A stretch of 64,000 nt of DNA from Streptomyces sp. NBC_01237. GTDB lineage: Bacteria > Actinomycetota > Actinomycetes > Streptomycetales > Streptomycetaceae. The DNA is taken from NCBI RefSeq assembly GCF_035917275.1, contig NZ_CP108508.1, forward strand, positions 930,001-994,000, read 5' to 3'. Below, piece by piece: positions 16,594 to 25,913 of this stretch. The translations under genes and the position numbers were made by a program. The notes under the pieces are model-generated. The model was not told the DNA's origin. It ran no database searches and saw nothing but the letters and a program-made list of their open reading frames with translations. Each line of letters starts with the position of its first letter. Positions within the stretch are counted from its first letter, which is position 1.

Positions 16594-17085
16594 TCAGGGC
16601 ATGAGGGCAAGCTTGCCAATGATCTTGTCGACCCGGTTGCGCGGACCGACGACGCTCACGGCGCAGTACTCGATGTCTTCGGTACGGGTCGTGCCCACGG
16701 CTGCGATGAAGTCACCGTAGACGCGGGTGCTCTGGGCCGCGGCGGGCACGTCCGCCACAAAGGTGTCAGTGCGGGACACCGCCTTGGCACGGATGGCGCG
16801 CAGCGTGGCGGAGTCGGCGACGAGCACCGAACAGCCGGTCCAGGGCAGGCCCGGGTGCACTCCGCCTTCCGCGTCGGCGGCGTCGGCGCCCAGCAGGCCG
16901 GGGACCGACGCCACGGTGGGGGCCGCGGCGCAGACGGCGGCATTGGCGGCCCGACCGGGTGGAAGGTCCGAGTCGACGACCACGACCCACTTCAGCCGGG
17001 CCTGGCGGGTGGACAGGGAGTAGTCCATTTCCTCGGGCGCGAAGCCGACGGCAGTCGTCGTCCCGGGAGCGTTCACCACAGACAT
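16594..17085 (-). CDS. DUF2000-family protein
   Basis: A 163-residue cytoplasmic protein. The ATG at 17085 has AAGAGGATCAC in front, so longer upstream frames are rejected. The body (LKWVVVVDSDLPPGRAANAA, GCSVLVADSATLRAI, VDKIIGKLALMP) fits the DUF2000 family, which has a peptidyl-tRNA-hydrolase-like fold and no established function. It is divergent from an Lrp/AsnC regulator, a recurrent pairing, so it is probably that regulator's target. Confidence 0.8.
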   Translation of the reverse strand: MSVVNAPGTTTAVGFAPEEMDYSLSTRQARLKWVVVVDSDLPPGRAANAAVCAAAPTVASVPGLLGADAADAEGGVHPGLPWTGCSVLVADSATLRAIRAKAVSRTDTFVADVPAAAQSTRVYGDFIAAVGTTRTEDIEYCAVSVVGPRNRVDKIIGKLALMP

Positions 17086-17278
17086 GTGATCCTCTTTGCT
17101 TGTTCGACCAGGGAGGGAAGGGCTGGGCAGACGTACGGAACTGCGACGTCGGCTCTGAACTTCGTTCGCCGGATGCGAGAGGTTCGAAGGCAGCGGCGGA
17201 CGTGATGCGTCAGCACCGAGCGACGGGCCGTTCGTTCGTCCGTCCATAGTCGGCGACTCTAGGCAAACTCCCGAGCGA

Positions 17279-17295
17279 TGCGGCCAGTGGCCGCA
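17279..17295. promoter_or_regulatory. 17-base palindrome, candidate Lrp operator
   Basis: TGCGGCCA-G-TGGCCGCA is a perfect 8+1+8 inverted repeat lying 26 bases before the Lrp-type start codon, in the region shared with the divergent DUF2000 gene. Confidence 0.5.
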
Positions 17296-17320
17296 CTTCG
17301 TACGCCGTAGGGTCGATTTC

Positions 17321-17815
17321 ATGGAACTTGATGCGCTGGACCTGGCCCTTCTGCGGGAGCTGCAGAACGACGCACGGCAGACCAACCGCGACCTCGCGGC
17401 CAAGACCGGGGTCTCCCCCTCCACCTCGCTCGAGCGGGTACGGCTGCTGCGCGAGCGAGGCGTGATCACCGGCTACCACGCCGTCCTGGACCTCGACGCG
17501 GCCGGCCGGCCCGTCCAGGCACTCATCTCGGTGCGCATCCGGCCCCCGGCCCGTCCCGTCATCGAGGGGTTCCGGGAATGGGCCGCACGCCTGCCGGAGG
17601 TGATCGGCCTGTTCGTCACCTCCGGCACGCACGACTTCCTCCTGCACATCGCCGTCGCCGACGTCGACGGCGTGTACGCCTTCGTCATCGACCGTCTCAC
17701 CGAACGCAGGGAAGTCGCCGACGTGCAGACCACCATGGCCTATGAGCACGTCCAGTCGCGCTGCATCGAGCCTGCCGGTCCCGATCGCCCCCGCTTCTCG
17801 CGCAGAGCCCGCTGA
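17321..17815 (+). CDS. Lrp/AsnC-family regulator
   Basis: A 164-residue regulator. Residues 1-60 hold the AsnC-type helix-turn-helix (LDLALLRELQNDARQTNRDL, GVSPSTSLERVRLLRERGVI) and the remainder is the RAM effector-binding domain (FVTSGTHDFLLHIAVADVDG). Proteins of this type oligomerise and respond to amino acids. Its target is likely itself and the divergent DUF2000 gene. Confidence 0.92.
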   Translation: MELDALDLALLRELQNDARQTNRDLAAKTGVSPSTSLERVRLLRERGVITGYHAVLDLDAAGRPVQALISVRIRPPARPVIEGFREWAARLPEVIGLFVTSGTHDFLLHIAVADVDGVYAFVIDRLTERREVADVQTTMAYEHVQSRCIEPAGPDRPRFSRRAR

Positions 17816-18016
17816 CCGGCCGGCTCCGCTCCGGCCCCGTGGGTGAAGTCCGGCCGCCCCGTACGGCTCCCCGGACGATCCGACCGCGGACCGGGTGGCC
17901 GTCACCCTTATCGCATCGTGCGCATCCGCGGTGTCCGGGGAACTCGGCCCGTCCGCCGGACGACTGGTTCGACAGAGGGGTGTCCCCCGGGACGCCGCGC
18001 GACGGAGGGAAGAGCC

Positions 18017-19057
18017 GTGTCGGGAAATTCCAGGCTTCCTCGGGTGCTGGTGGTCAACGCCGCGCTCGCCGGAACGGTGTGGCTGATCTGGGCCATGGTG
18101 TGGGGGGCGCGCTACTTCGATGTCCTCGCCCAGGACTGGCGGGTGGCGGTGACGATGGTGTTCGGTTCGCTGGTGGGCGGCGGAACGAGTGAGGGCGGCG
18201 GGGCGATCGCGTTCCCCGTCCTGACCAAGGGTCTGGCCGTCCCGCCGGACCAGGCGCGGATCTTCACCTTCGCCATCCAGTCCATCGGTATGGCGGCCGC
18301 GTCGCTGTCCATCCTTCTGTGCCGGGTACCGGTGGAGCGGCGTGTGGTGCTCTACGGCTCGGCCGCCGGGGCGGTGGGGGTGATGCTGAGCGTGACCCTG
18401 CTCGCCCCACTCGTACCGCTGCCCACCGTGCGCGCGCTGTTCACCATGTTGCTGGTGGCGCTCGCCGTGGCACTCGTCGTCCAGCTGCGCCAGCGCGGCT
18501 ACCGGCGCAACGCCACCATCCCCGTGTGGACGGGGCGCGAATTGCTGCTGGTCGTGTGCGCCGGGTTCGCGGGCGGCATCGTCAGCGGAGTCGTCGGCGT
18601 GGGGGAGAACTGCGTGATGTTCCTGCTGCTGGTACTGCTGTTCCGGGTATCGGAGAAAGTCGCCACCCCCACGACGGTGGTGATGATGACCGTGGTGTCG
18701 ATCACGGCGTTCCTCACCCACGTGTTCGTCACCGGGGACTTCACGGGGCCGGTGGTCGGCTACTGGGTGGCTGCCGCTCCGGTCGTCGCGGTCGGCGCCC
18801 CACTGGGAGCGTGGATCTGCACCCACCTGACGCCGCTCACGATCAGGGTGGTCCTCTTCGTCCTGATCGCTGCGGAACTGGCCAGCACCGTACTCCTGGT
18901 GCCGTTCACTTGGGGCATGGTCGTGGCCAGCGCGATCACCCTGGTCCTGATCACCGGCCTGTGCCTCGTGCTCGTCCGGCAGGGCCGCTACGCCACGCCG
19001 CCCGCGACACCGGACGAACGCGTCCCGGCCGGTGCCGTCGGCGGGTCGGCGCGGTGA
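18017..19057 (+). CDS. TauE/SafE-family membrane permease
   Basis: A 346-residue membrane protein with eight to nine hydrophobic segments in two halves. Each half begins with the glycine-rich motif of the family (VFGSLVGGGTSEGGGAIAFP; GFAGGIVSGVVGVGENC). The GTG start at 18017 follows GGAGGGAAGAGCC. TauE/SafE proteins export sulfite, sulfoacetate or related organic anions; the substrate here is not determined by context. Confidence 0.85.
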   Translation: MSGNSRLPRVLVVNAALAGTVWLIWAMVWGARYFDVLAQDWRVAVTMVFGSLVGGGTSEGGGAIAFPVLTKGLAVPPDQARIFTFAIQSIGMAAASLSILLCRVPVERRVVLYGSAAGAVGVMLSVTLLAPLVPLPTVRALFTMLLVALAVALVVQLRQRGYRRNATIPVWTGRELLLVVCAGFAGGIVSGVVGVGENCVMFLLLVLLFRVSEKVATPTTVVMMTVVSITAFLTHVFVTGDFTGPVVGYWVAAAPVVAVGAPLGAWICTHLTPLTIRVVLFVLIAAELASTVLLVPFTWGMVVASAITLVLITGLCLVLVRQGRYATPPATPDERVPAGAVGGSAR

Positions 19058-19671
19058 CGCCGGGCTCCGTGAACAATCGAGCGCCGCGCCGCCGGACCCC
19101 GCGACCCGGCCGGTCCGTCGGGAGCCGTATGTGGTGCTGCCGTGCCGGGACTCCGGCTCGGTGGTCCGCTCGCGGACCCGGACCGTGACCGGAGCACGTG
19201 CTGCAACACGATCAGCGGTCCCAGGGCCGTCAGCGGCGGGATGGCGCCCGTCAGCACGCCCAGGCCGAACAGCAGACTGACGCTCGCCGAGACCACCAGT
19301 CCGACTCCGGCCGCGAGCAGTGCGGCGGCCCGTCCGAAGGCCTTGAGCGCCACCAGCGGGAAGAGCACGAGGAGCAGCAGGTCACCCAGTCCGAGCGCCA
19401 CCGGTGGTCCGTCCTGGGTGACGGCCGGAAGCGGGGCGAACGGCAGTCCCATGACCTGTGCGGCGAACCGGTCCATGACGGTGGTGAGTCCGGTCGCCAC
19501 CAGGTCGTAGCAGCAGAGCATGCCCGCGAACCACGCCGTGTGGACGGAGCGCATCCCACTCTGTGCCCACATGTTGGCCACTCCCACCACGGCGATGGCG
19601 AGCGGCACATCGGTCAGCGCGGTCACGGCGACCGGCAGGTCCGCGAAGGCGCATCCGGCGGTGGCGGCCAC
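18988..19671 (-). pseudogene. Possible 5'-truncated integral membrane protein
   Basis: The minus-strand frame encodes a hydrophobic protein (LPVAVTALTDVPLAIAVVGV; LGLGDLLLLVLFPLVALKAF; SVSLLFGLGVLTGAIPPL) with about six segments. Upstream it runs straight into the esterase stop without a convincing start or ribosome site (only a bare GTG at 19671), and its 3' end overlaps the TauE gene antisense in low-complexity sequence. I read it as a fragment of a membrane protein of unrecognised family. Confidence 0.4.
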
Positions 19672-19705
19672 CAGCGCCGGCGGCCGCCCAGGCCCGCCCC
19701 CCGGC

Positions 19706-21184
19706 TCACTTCGGGGCGCCGAGGATCTCCTCCGCGGGATGCTGCGGGGCGTAGGGAGCCCAGCCGGGGTTCCCGGTGCGGGCGAACGCGACCCAGGCGC
19801 CGTGTACCCGGGCCGCGAGTCCCGCCGGGGCGGGGTCGGGGCCGAGCAGGCGGGTGTCCCCGTGCAGCCAGGGCTTGTCGGCGATGTCGAACACGAAGGG
19901 GAGTTCGACGGTGTGGGCTGCGCCGAGTCGCCCGTCCAGGGCCGTCGAGCGGTACCCGAAGGAGTAGACGTGGGTACGGCCGCCCGAGATCCGCGCGTGG
20001 GCGTGCGCCATGCGTCTCGTACCGGCCTCGAACAGGACCTGGCCGAGCAGGGCGGAGCGCGTCTCGCCCGGTGTGCTGTCCGGCCGTGCCGCGCGGTGCG
20101 CGGCGAGGACGGTTTCCGGGTCCGCATGCACCCGGGCGGCCACGGCGAGCAGGTCGGCTTCCGTGGTGGACTCCAGGTCGCCCCGCGGCGCGAGGTAGAG
20201 GTGACCCTCTTCGGTGTTGGTGCCGATGAGCAGGTCGACGTCGCCGGCCGGGCCGTCGGCGAGACCGTCGGCGGGCTGGACCGGCAGGACCGGACCGAAC
20301 GGGCTGAGCCCGGCCAGCGGGTCCGTGGCGGTGCCGGTGCGGAGGTCGAGGCCGGCCAGTGCGGGCAGGATCGTCAGGAAACGCTCGTCCGGGATCGGGG
20401 CGAACGCCTCGGCGGTCGGCTCGACGCCCAGTGCGACGGCCGCCGTGGCGGTGACCCGTCGTGCTTGTTCCGGGGTGAACGCGCCGGTGCCGTTGCCGCT
20501 CTGGACGATCGCTCGCCGGAACAGACCGCCTGCCTCCGGTGTCGCGAGCAGTGCGCCGACGAGCGTGGCACCCGCGGACTGGCCGAAGAGCGTGACGTTC
20601 CCGGGGTCACCGCCGAACGTGGCGACGGTGTCGCGTACCCAGCCGAGCGCGGCGAGCACGTCCAGCAGTCCGCGGTTGGCCGGAGCACCCGCCAGATCGA
20701 GGAAACCGGGGATGCCGAGGCGGTAGTTCACCGTCACGAGGACGACGCCGTCGCGGGCGAACGCGCTGCCGTCGTAGAGCGCGGCACGGTTCGAGCCGGT
20801 GACGAACCCGCCGCCGTGCACGAAGACCATGACGGGGCGCCTGCCGCCGTCGGCGGCGGGCGTGTGGACGTCGACGGTCAGGTACTCCTCGCCGGGCACC
20901 CAGCCCGGCCCGAAGTAGGGGACCATGTCGAGCCGGCCGAAGTCGCGGGCCGGCTGGGGAGCCGTGGGCGAGGGCCGCGTACCGTCGCGGACGCCGGACC
21001 AGCCCGGATGCGGTGCGGGCGGGGCGAAACGGCCGGCGCCGGTGGGGGCCGCAGCGTAGGGGAGGGCGCGGTAGCGCTCGCCGCATCCGTCCCTGAGGCC
21101 GCGGTAGCGCTCGCCGCATCCGTCCCTGAGGCCGCGCACGGCGCCCGCCGGGGTTTCGACGACCGGATCTGCTTGTCGGGGCAC
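19706..21184 (-). CDS. Type-B carboxylesterase
   Basis: A 492-residue alpha/beta hydrolase of the carboxylesterase/cholinesterase family. Visible are the oxyanion-hole motif VFVHGGGFVTGS, the nucleophile elbow FGQSAGATL, the acidic residue region GTNTEEGHLY and the catalytic His in GAAHTVELPFVF. The GTG at 21184 follows AAGGAA at good spacing; an ATG at 21214 that overlaps the preceding stop (TGATG) is an alternative giving ten more residues. It is translationally close to the MBL-fold gene upstream. Near the N-terminus an 11-residue segment is duplicated (see repeat). Confidence 0.88.
   Translation of the reverse strand: MPRQADPVVETPAGAVRGLRDGCGERYRGLRDGCGERYRALPYAAAPTGAGRFAPPAPHPGWSGVRDGTRPSPTAPQPARDFGRLDMVPYFGPGWVPGEEYLTVDVHTPAADGGRRPVMVFVHGGGFVTGSNRAALYDGSAFARDGVVLVTVNYRLGIPGFLDLAGAPANRGLLDVLAALGWVRDTVATFGGDPGNVTLFGQSAGATLVGALLATPEAGGLFRRAIVQSGNGTGAFTPEQARRVTATAAVALGVEPTAEAFAPIPDERFLTILPALAGLDLRTGTATDPLAGLSPFGPVLPVQPADGLADGPAGDVDLLIGTNTEEGHLYLAPRGDLESTTEADLLAVAARVHADPETVLAAHRAARPDSTPGETRSALLGQVLFEAGTRRMAHAHARISGGRTHVYSFGYRSTALDGRLGAAHTVELPFVFDIADKPWLHGDTRLLGPDPAPAGLAARVHGAWVAFARTGNPGWAPYAPQHPAEEILGAPK
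21068..21133 (-). repeat. Perfect 33-base tandem duplication inside the esterase gene
   Basis: Two identical 33-base units at 21068-21100 and 21101-21133 encode GLRDGCGERYR twice in a row, preserving frame, just before the conserved LPYAAAPTGAGRF segment. Family members normally have a single copy at this point. Confidence 0.92.
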
Positions 21185-21213
21185 GGGAGACACTTCCTTT
21201 CCGGAGGGGGACA

Positions 21214-22131
21214 TCAGGAGAAGCGGGGGAAGCCCGCCCACTCCTTGATCGCGAACTTCGAACCGCTGCGCGCGACCTCCGCCGCGCCCCGGCCGCCGAA
21301 GTGCGCCGGGAAGACGAGCGCGTTGTTCTCGGCGGCGCGGCCGAGCAGCCTGTGCCGGGTGGCGCGGGACTCCGCCGGGTCCTCGCAGAAGCAGGAATTG
21401 GTGTCCGGCTCCGCGATCTGCAACGCGGTGTGCACCAGGTCCCCGACGAACAGGGCCTGGTCGCCGCCGGATTGCAGGGTGAGCACGGACGAGCCGGGGG
21501 TGTGCCCGGGTGCGAGATCGAGACGCAGGTTCTTGTCGATCCGGTACGTCCCCTCCCACAGATGAGTCAGTCCCGCCCGGTGGACCGGTGCGACGCTGTC
21601 CTCGAAGACGTTCTGGTTCCCGCGGCCGAGCACGCTCCGGTTCTCGTTGGCGGGGTTCCAGAAGTCGAAGTCCCGCCGGGTCATCAGGTACGTGGCGTTC
21701 GGGAAGGCCGGTACCCAGGTCCGCCCGTCGAGGCGGGTGTTCCAGCCGACGTGGTCGATGTGCAGGTGGGTGTTGACCACGATGTCGACGTCCTCGGGCC
21801 GCACCCCGGCGGCGGCGAGGTTGTCGAGGTAGTTCGTGTCCAGGCGGCTCCACACCGGCGCGTAGGGCCGCTCCTTGTGGTTGCCCACGCCGGTGTCGAC
21901 GAGGATCGTGCGCCCCTCGCTGCGCAACAGCCAGGACTGGATCGCCGTACGGCACTCGTCCGTCCGCGGGTTCCAGAAGTCGGGTGCCAGCCAGTCGCGG
22001 TGCTCGTCCCACGAGCCGTGGGGGCTGTCCGGGAAGAACTGGCCCGGAGACATCTCCGACGAGCCGAAGAACTCTTTGATCCGGCTGACGGTGACATCGC
22101 CGAGGGTGATCTGCTCGGGGCTCTGGTCCAT
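21214..22131 (-). CDS. MBL-fold metallo-hydrolase
   Basis: A 305-residue metallo-beta-lactamase-fold enzyme of the quorum-quenching-lactonase/aryl-hydrolase type. The metal motif is NTHLHIDHVGWN, the second-shell residues appear in DLAPGHTPGSS and FVGDLVHTA, and the last His is in VFPAHFGG. The start at 22131 begins MDQSPEQITLGDVTVSRI. Its stop overlaps a possible start of the downstream esterase. It is divergent from an MmyB-type regulator, a common arrangement for this family. Confidence 0.9.
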   Translation of the reverse strand: MDQSPEQITLGDVTVSRIKEFFGSSEMSPGQFFPDSPHGSWDEHRDWLAPDFWNPRTDECRTAIQSWLLRSEGRTILVDTGVGNHKERPYAPVWSRLDTNYLDNLAAAGVRPEDVDIVVNTHLHIDHVGWNTRLDGRTWVPAFPNATYLMTRRDFDFWNPANENRSVLGRGNQNVFEDSVAPVHRAGLTHLWEGTYRIDKNLRLDLAPGHTPGSSVLTLQSGGDQALFVGDLVHTALQIAEPDTNSCFCEDPAESRATRHRLLGRAAENNALVFPAHFGGRGAAEVARSGSKFAIKEWAGFPRFS

Positions 22132-22269
22132 GGGGTCCGTCCTCGGTCGGGGAGTTACGTCGCTGACGGGGACCGAGCCTGGCAACGCGGGCGGGCACGC
22201 ACCACTCCCGGGTTGTCCTCCCCCTCGCAGGGTGTGGCTGGGCCGGGGCGCGCGCCGAATACTGGGGGA

Positions 22270-23226
22270 ATGAACGGACCCGGGCCTCTCGGCGCCTTCC
22301 TCCAAGCCCGACGGGCGCGGCTGCGCCCCGAGGACGTCGGCCTGCGCGACCTCGGACCCCGCAGGCGGGTGGCCGGGCTCCGGCGGGAGGAACTGGCCCA
22401 GCTGGCGGGCGTCAGCGTCTCGTACTACGCACGGCTGGAACAGGGCCAGTCACGCGGGGCCTCCGCCGAGGTGCTCGACGCGATCGCCCGCGCTCTCCTG
22501 CTCGACGGCCACGAGCGTGAGCACCTCGACCGGCTCGCCGGCGCCGCCCGCCACGCGCCCCGGCTGCGCCGCCCGCGGCCCGAGAGGCTCGCCGACGAAA
22601 CACGCGACCTCCTCCGCGCGGTCGACGGCGTCCCGGCGGTGGTACTCGGCCGCCGTACGGACGTGCTGGCCTGGAACACCCTCGGGCATGCCCTGCTCGC
22701 CGGTCACCTGGACCTCCTCGGCCCGGACGACCCGGCGCGACGCCCGAACATGAGCCGGATGCTGTTCCTGGACCCGCACTGCCAGGAGCTGTACGCGGAC
22801 TGGAAGCGCAAGGCGCGCGCGGTGGTCGGCAATCTGCGCGTCGCCGTCGGCAGACACCCGGAGGACCCGCTGCTCGCGGAGCTGATCGGTGAACTGACGA
22901 TGAGAAGCCCGCAGTTCGTCGCCCTGTGGGGGGACCACCGTGTGGTGCCGTGCGATGCCGCGACCTACGAGCTGCACCATCCCGTCGTCGGCACGGTGAC
23001 GGTGACACAGCAGACACTGTCGATCGCCCGTTCACCGGAGCAGGCGCTCGTCGTGTGCACAACCCCCGCCGGCTCCTCGTCCGAAGAGGCCCTCGCGCTC
23101 CTCCGGCAGACGAGCGGCAACAGGGCGCCGCACGCGGACGGCCCGCGCCCGCTTCGGCCAGTCGCACCAATGCCCGGTCCGCATGTGGTGGAAGCGGACG
23201 AAGAGGGCGGTTTCCGCACGTTCTAA
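22270..23226 (+). CDS. XRE-type regulator with MmyB-like ligand domain
   Basis: A 318-residue regulator. Residues 8-80 are the helix-turn-helix (FLQARRARLRPEDVGL; GLRREELAQLAGVSVSYYAR), and the C-terminal part (VLGRRTDVLAWNTLGHALLA, RMLFLDPHCQELYADW, VTVTQQTLSI) is the MmyB-like ligand-binding domain. Such proteins usually repress a neighbouring oxidoreductase or hydrolase gene, here the divergent MBL-esterase pair. Confidence 0.92.
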   Translation: MNGPGPLGAFLQARRARLRPEDVGLRDLGPRRRVAGLRREELAQLAGVSVSYYARLEQGQSRGASAEVLDAIARALLLDGHEREHLDRLAGAARHAPRLRRPRPERLADETRDLLRAVDGVPAVVLGRRTDVLAWNTLGHALLAGHLDLLGPDDPARRPNMSRMLFLDPHCQELYADWKRKARAVVGNLRVAVGRHPEDPLLAELIGELTMRSPQFVALWGDHRVVPCDAATYELHHPVVGTVTVTQQTLSIARSPEQALVVCTTPAGSSSEEALALLRQTSGNRAPHADGPRPLRPVAPMPGPHVVEADEEGGFRTF

Positions 23227-23256
23227 GCTCCTGCGCAGTCGAGCGGGGAGGATGCC

Positions 23257-24080
23257 GTGCACAAGCTGGACGGGTCGGATCAGCTGAACAAGCTGGAAGA
23301 GATCGGCGCCTGGCTGCGCCGTCGGTTGCCGGAGCTGCTCGTCGAGAGCCGGGTGCCGGGGGCGGCCGTGGCGGTCCAGGCCGGTGACGCCCGGACCGAA
23401 GCCGCGGCGGGTGTGCTGAGCACGGCCACCGGGGTCGACGCCACGGTGGACTCGCTCTTCCAGATCGGGTCGATCACCAAGGTGATGACGGCGACGCTGA
23501 TCATGCAGCTGGCCGACGAGGGACGACTGGATCTGGACGCTCCCGTACGGGCCGTCCTGCCGGAGTTCCGGATCGCCGACGAGGAAGCGGCGCGCGTGAT
23601 CACCACGCGGCATCTGCTGAGTCATGTCGCGGGTTTCGAGGGAGACATCTTCACCGACACCGGCAAGGGTGACGACTGCCTGGAAAAGTATCTGGGCGTC
23701 CTGCGGGACGTGCCGCAGCTCTTCGAGCCGGGCGCGATGTTCTCGTACAACAACGCCGGGTACTGCGTGCTCGGACGGATCGTCGAGGTGCTGCGCGGGG
23801 AGCCGTTCGACGTCTGCGCCCGGCGGCACCTGTTCACTCCGCTGGGCATGAGCCGCACCGCGAGCGACCCCTACGAGGCGATCGTCCACCGCACGGCGGT
23901 GGGCCACGTCGAGAGGGTGCCGGGAGCGCCGCTCGAAAACCGGGCCTTCGGTGCGGTGACCCGGCTCGGCTCAGGCCGTATCCCGGTCGGGGAAGGGCGT
24001 GCTCCGGGAGCCCGGCGGGGACGACGCCCGGCACATGCCGGGCCGGCCGTCGCTCGGGCGGCCATGGGCGCGGGCCGTCC
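23257..24080 (+). pseudogene. Truncated serine hydrolase (class-C beta-lactamase family)
   Basis: The gene begins normally with GTG behind GGGGAGG and encodes the SxxK motif (IGSITKVMTATL), the middle region HLLSHVAGFEGD and the YxN motif (FSYNNAGYCVLG). After about residue 235 (ERVPGAPLENRAFGAVTR) homology stops, the third active-site motif is absent, and the frame runs on into antisense of the pobA gene. It looks like a deletion-truncated enzyme at the left edge of the biosynthetic region; the exact 3' limit is approximate. Confidence 0.7.
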
Positions 24081-25274
24081 TCACGCCGCACCGCTCCAGC
24101 CCGTGTATCCCTCCGCCAGGTACGCGGCCCCCGCCCTGGATCCCACCACGCCCTCCAACTCGCCCAGTCGGCGCCGCACATCGAAGTCGGTGGCGCCGGG
24201 GGCACGGTGCAGCATCGTGGTCATCCAGTACGAGAAGTGCTGCGCTCGCCACACCCGGGCCAGTGCCCGGGGGCCGTACTCGTCGAGGACCGCGTGGTCC
24301 CGACGGCTGACGGCCCGCTCCACCACCTCGGCCAGCACCCGCGCGTCGGCCAGGGCAAGGTTCAGGCCCTTGGCCCCGGTCGGGGGGACCGTATGCGCGG
24401 CGTCCCCGGCCAGCAGCATGCTCCCGTACCTCAGGGGCTCGCACACAAAGCTGCGGAAGGGGAGCACCGAGCGGTCGGTGACGGGCCCCTCCTTGAGCGA
24501 GAACCCGTCCGCCCCGCACACCCGCGCCTGGAGTTCCGCCCAGATCCGCTCGTCCGGCCAGGCATCCGGATCCTCGTCCGGGTCGCACTGGAAGTACATG
24601 CGCTGTACGGACTCGGTGCGCTGGCTGATGAGCGCGAACCCCCGCTCGGAGTGGGTGTAGACGAGCTCGGGTGCGCTGGGCGACGCCTCGACCAGGACGC
24701 CGAACCAGGCGAAGGGGTACTCACGGAAGAAGTGCGTACGTGCCGCCTCGGGCACGGCCGGGCGGCACACCCCGCGCGAACCGTCCGCGCCGACGAGTAT
24801 GGAGCAGCGCACCTCCTGGGCGACGCCGTCGGCATCGGTGAAGAGGATGCCCGGGGACGGCGTGGTGAGGTCGACGACCTGAGTCCCCGCTATGCCGAAC
24901 CGCACGTCTCCCGCGTCCCGTTGGCGCGCGTCGGCGAGATCGGCGAAGACCTCGGTCTGCGGGTAGAGCCACACATTCTCCCCGACCAGGTCCTGGAAGT
25001 CGATGCGGTGGCTCTCGCCGCCGAAGCGCAGATCGATACCGGCGTGCGGATGGCCTTGGCGCAGTACCCGGTCCGAGACCCCGGTCGCGGTCAACAGGCG
25101 GACGCTGTCGGCCTCCAGGATCCCCGCGCGGCCGGTGGCCTCGATCTCGGCGCGGGTGCGGTGGTCGACCACCACCGAGTCGATGCCCGCGCGGGCCAGC
25201 AGGTGCGACAGCATCAGACCGGCCGGGCCGGCGCCGATGATCCCGACGGTGGTCCGAGTGAGGGCTGTGGGCAT
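24081..25274 (-). CDS. pobA: 4-hydroxybenzoate 3-monooxygenase
   Basis: A 397-residue class-A flavoprotein, about the length of PobA. It has the FAD motif VGIIGAGPAGLMLSHLLA, the substrate-region ATGRAGILE, the DG motif (VGADGSRGVCR) and GDAAHTVPPTGAKGLNLA. It would convert 4-hydroxybenzoate to protocatechuate using NADPH and oxygen. GGAAGGACGAACC precedes the ATG. No protocatechuate-cleaving genes or PobR are nearby; instead it borders a cluster that makes 4-hydroxybenzoate, so a role in ring hydroxylation of the antibiotic is possible though unproven. Confidence 0.88.
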   Translation of the reverse strand: MPTALTRTTVGIIGAGPAGLMLSHLLARAGIDSVVVDHRTRAEIEATGRAGILEADSVRLLTATGVSDRVLRQGHPHAGIDLRFGGESHRIDFQDLVGENVWLYPQTEVFADLADARQRDAGDVRFGIAGTQVVDLTTPSPGILFTDADGVAQEVRCSILVGADGSRGVCRPAVPEAARTHFFREYPFAWFGVLVEASPSAPELVYTHSERGFALISQRTESVQRMYFQCDPDEDPDAWPDERIWAELQARVCGADGFSLKEGPVTDRSVLPFRSFVCEPLRYGSMLLAGDAAHTVPPTGAKGLNLALADARVLAEVVERAVSRRDHAVLDEYGPRALARVWRAQHFSYWMTTMLHRAPGATDFDVRRRLGELEGVVGSRAGAAYLAEGYTGWSGAA

Positions 25275-25913
25275 CGGTTCGTCCTTCCTTCTGCTCTCGG
25301 TCACGCACTGATGTCGTGCACATGCCTCGCCACAGCGGTCCCGCACGGGGGGGGTCGGGACGCCGAACCCGGATCTCGATCCGATCGATCGGGGAAGACC
25401 CGGCGGGGGTGAAGCGGAATCAAACGCGTGCGGGTTGCCTGTCGGCCAAGCCTGCACTTCCGGCGTGGTCACGATCCGGCCCCACATGGCTATATCCGCA
25501 CGCATATAGCGGCTGCTGACCAACTCCGGCAACTCAGTGGCCCGTTCCGCGGAAGTCCTCACCAAGGGGATGACCCGCACGAGGTCAAGTAATGCGAACA
25601 GAATCGCGAGACACCGGCAGCAGCGACACTCGGGGCCGCGTGATCATCACGACTGTCCAGAATCCGACCTTGCGTCCGGCTCATGGGCTGTAGAAAATCT
25701 CATGCAATGGATCTCCGAACCGGAGGGGAGACCGAATGCTTCGACCGGCTTTCCCGCCGACCCCTCAACGGGGCCGGGACCTCAGGGTGCCCGCACTCCG
25801 ACACCCGTGATGCTTCAGGGACGCAGGAGCGGGTACCGGCGTAGTGAATCCCCCCACTCCGCCGGCAAAGAGTAAGTGGGGCAGCAATTGTCACCGCCAC
25901 GACTTGGGGAATC
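25275..25913. other. Intergenic region between pobA and StrR-type gene
   Basis: This 639-base region should contain the divergent promoters. I see an inverted repeat near 25489-25510 and no convincing coding sequence. From about 25550 to 25720 the GC content drops below the surroundings, consistent with a regulatory or transferred boundary. Confidence 0.4.
25489..25510. promoter_or_regulatory. GCTATAT-N8-ATATAGC inverted repeat
   Basis: Perfect 7-base arms at 25489-25495 and 25504-25510 flank an 8-base spacer. The repeat is unusually AT-rich for this genome and lies about 215 bases upstream of the pobA start, so it may be an operator for that gene. Confidence 0.4.

Noticed and set aside
23257..24660. 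467-residue plus-strand protein continuing past the serine hydrolase
   Set aside because: Everything after about 24080 is antisense to the well-supported pobA gene, so the hydrolase is treated as truncated.
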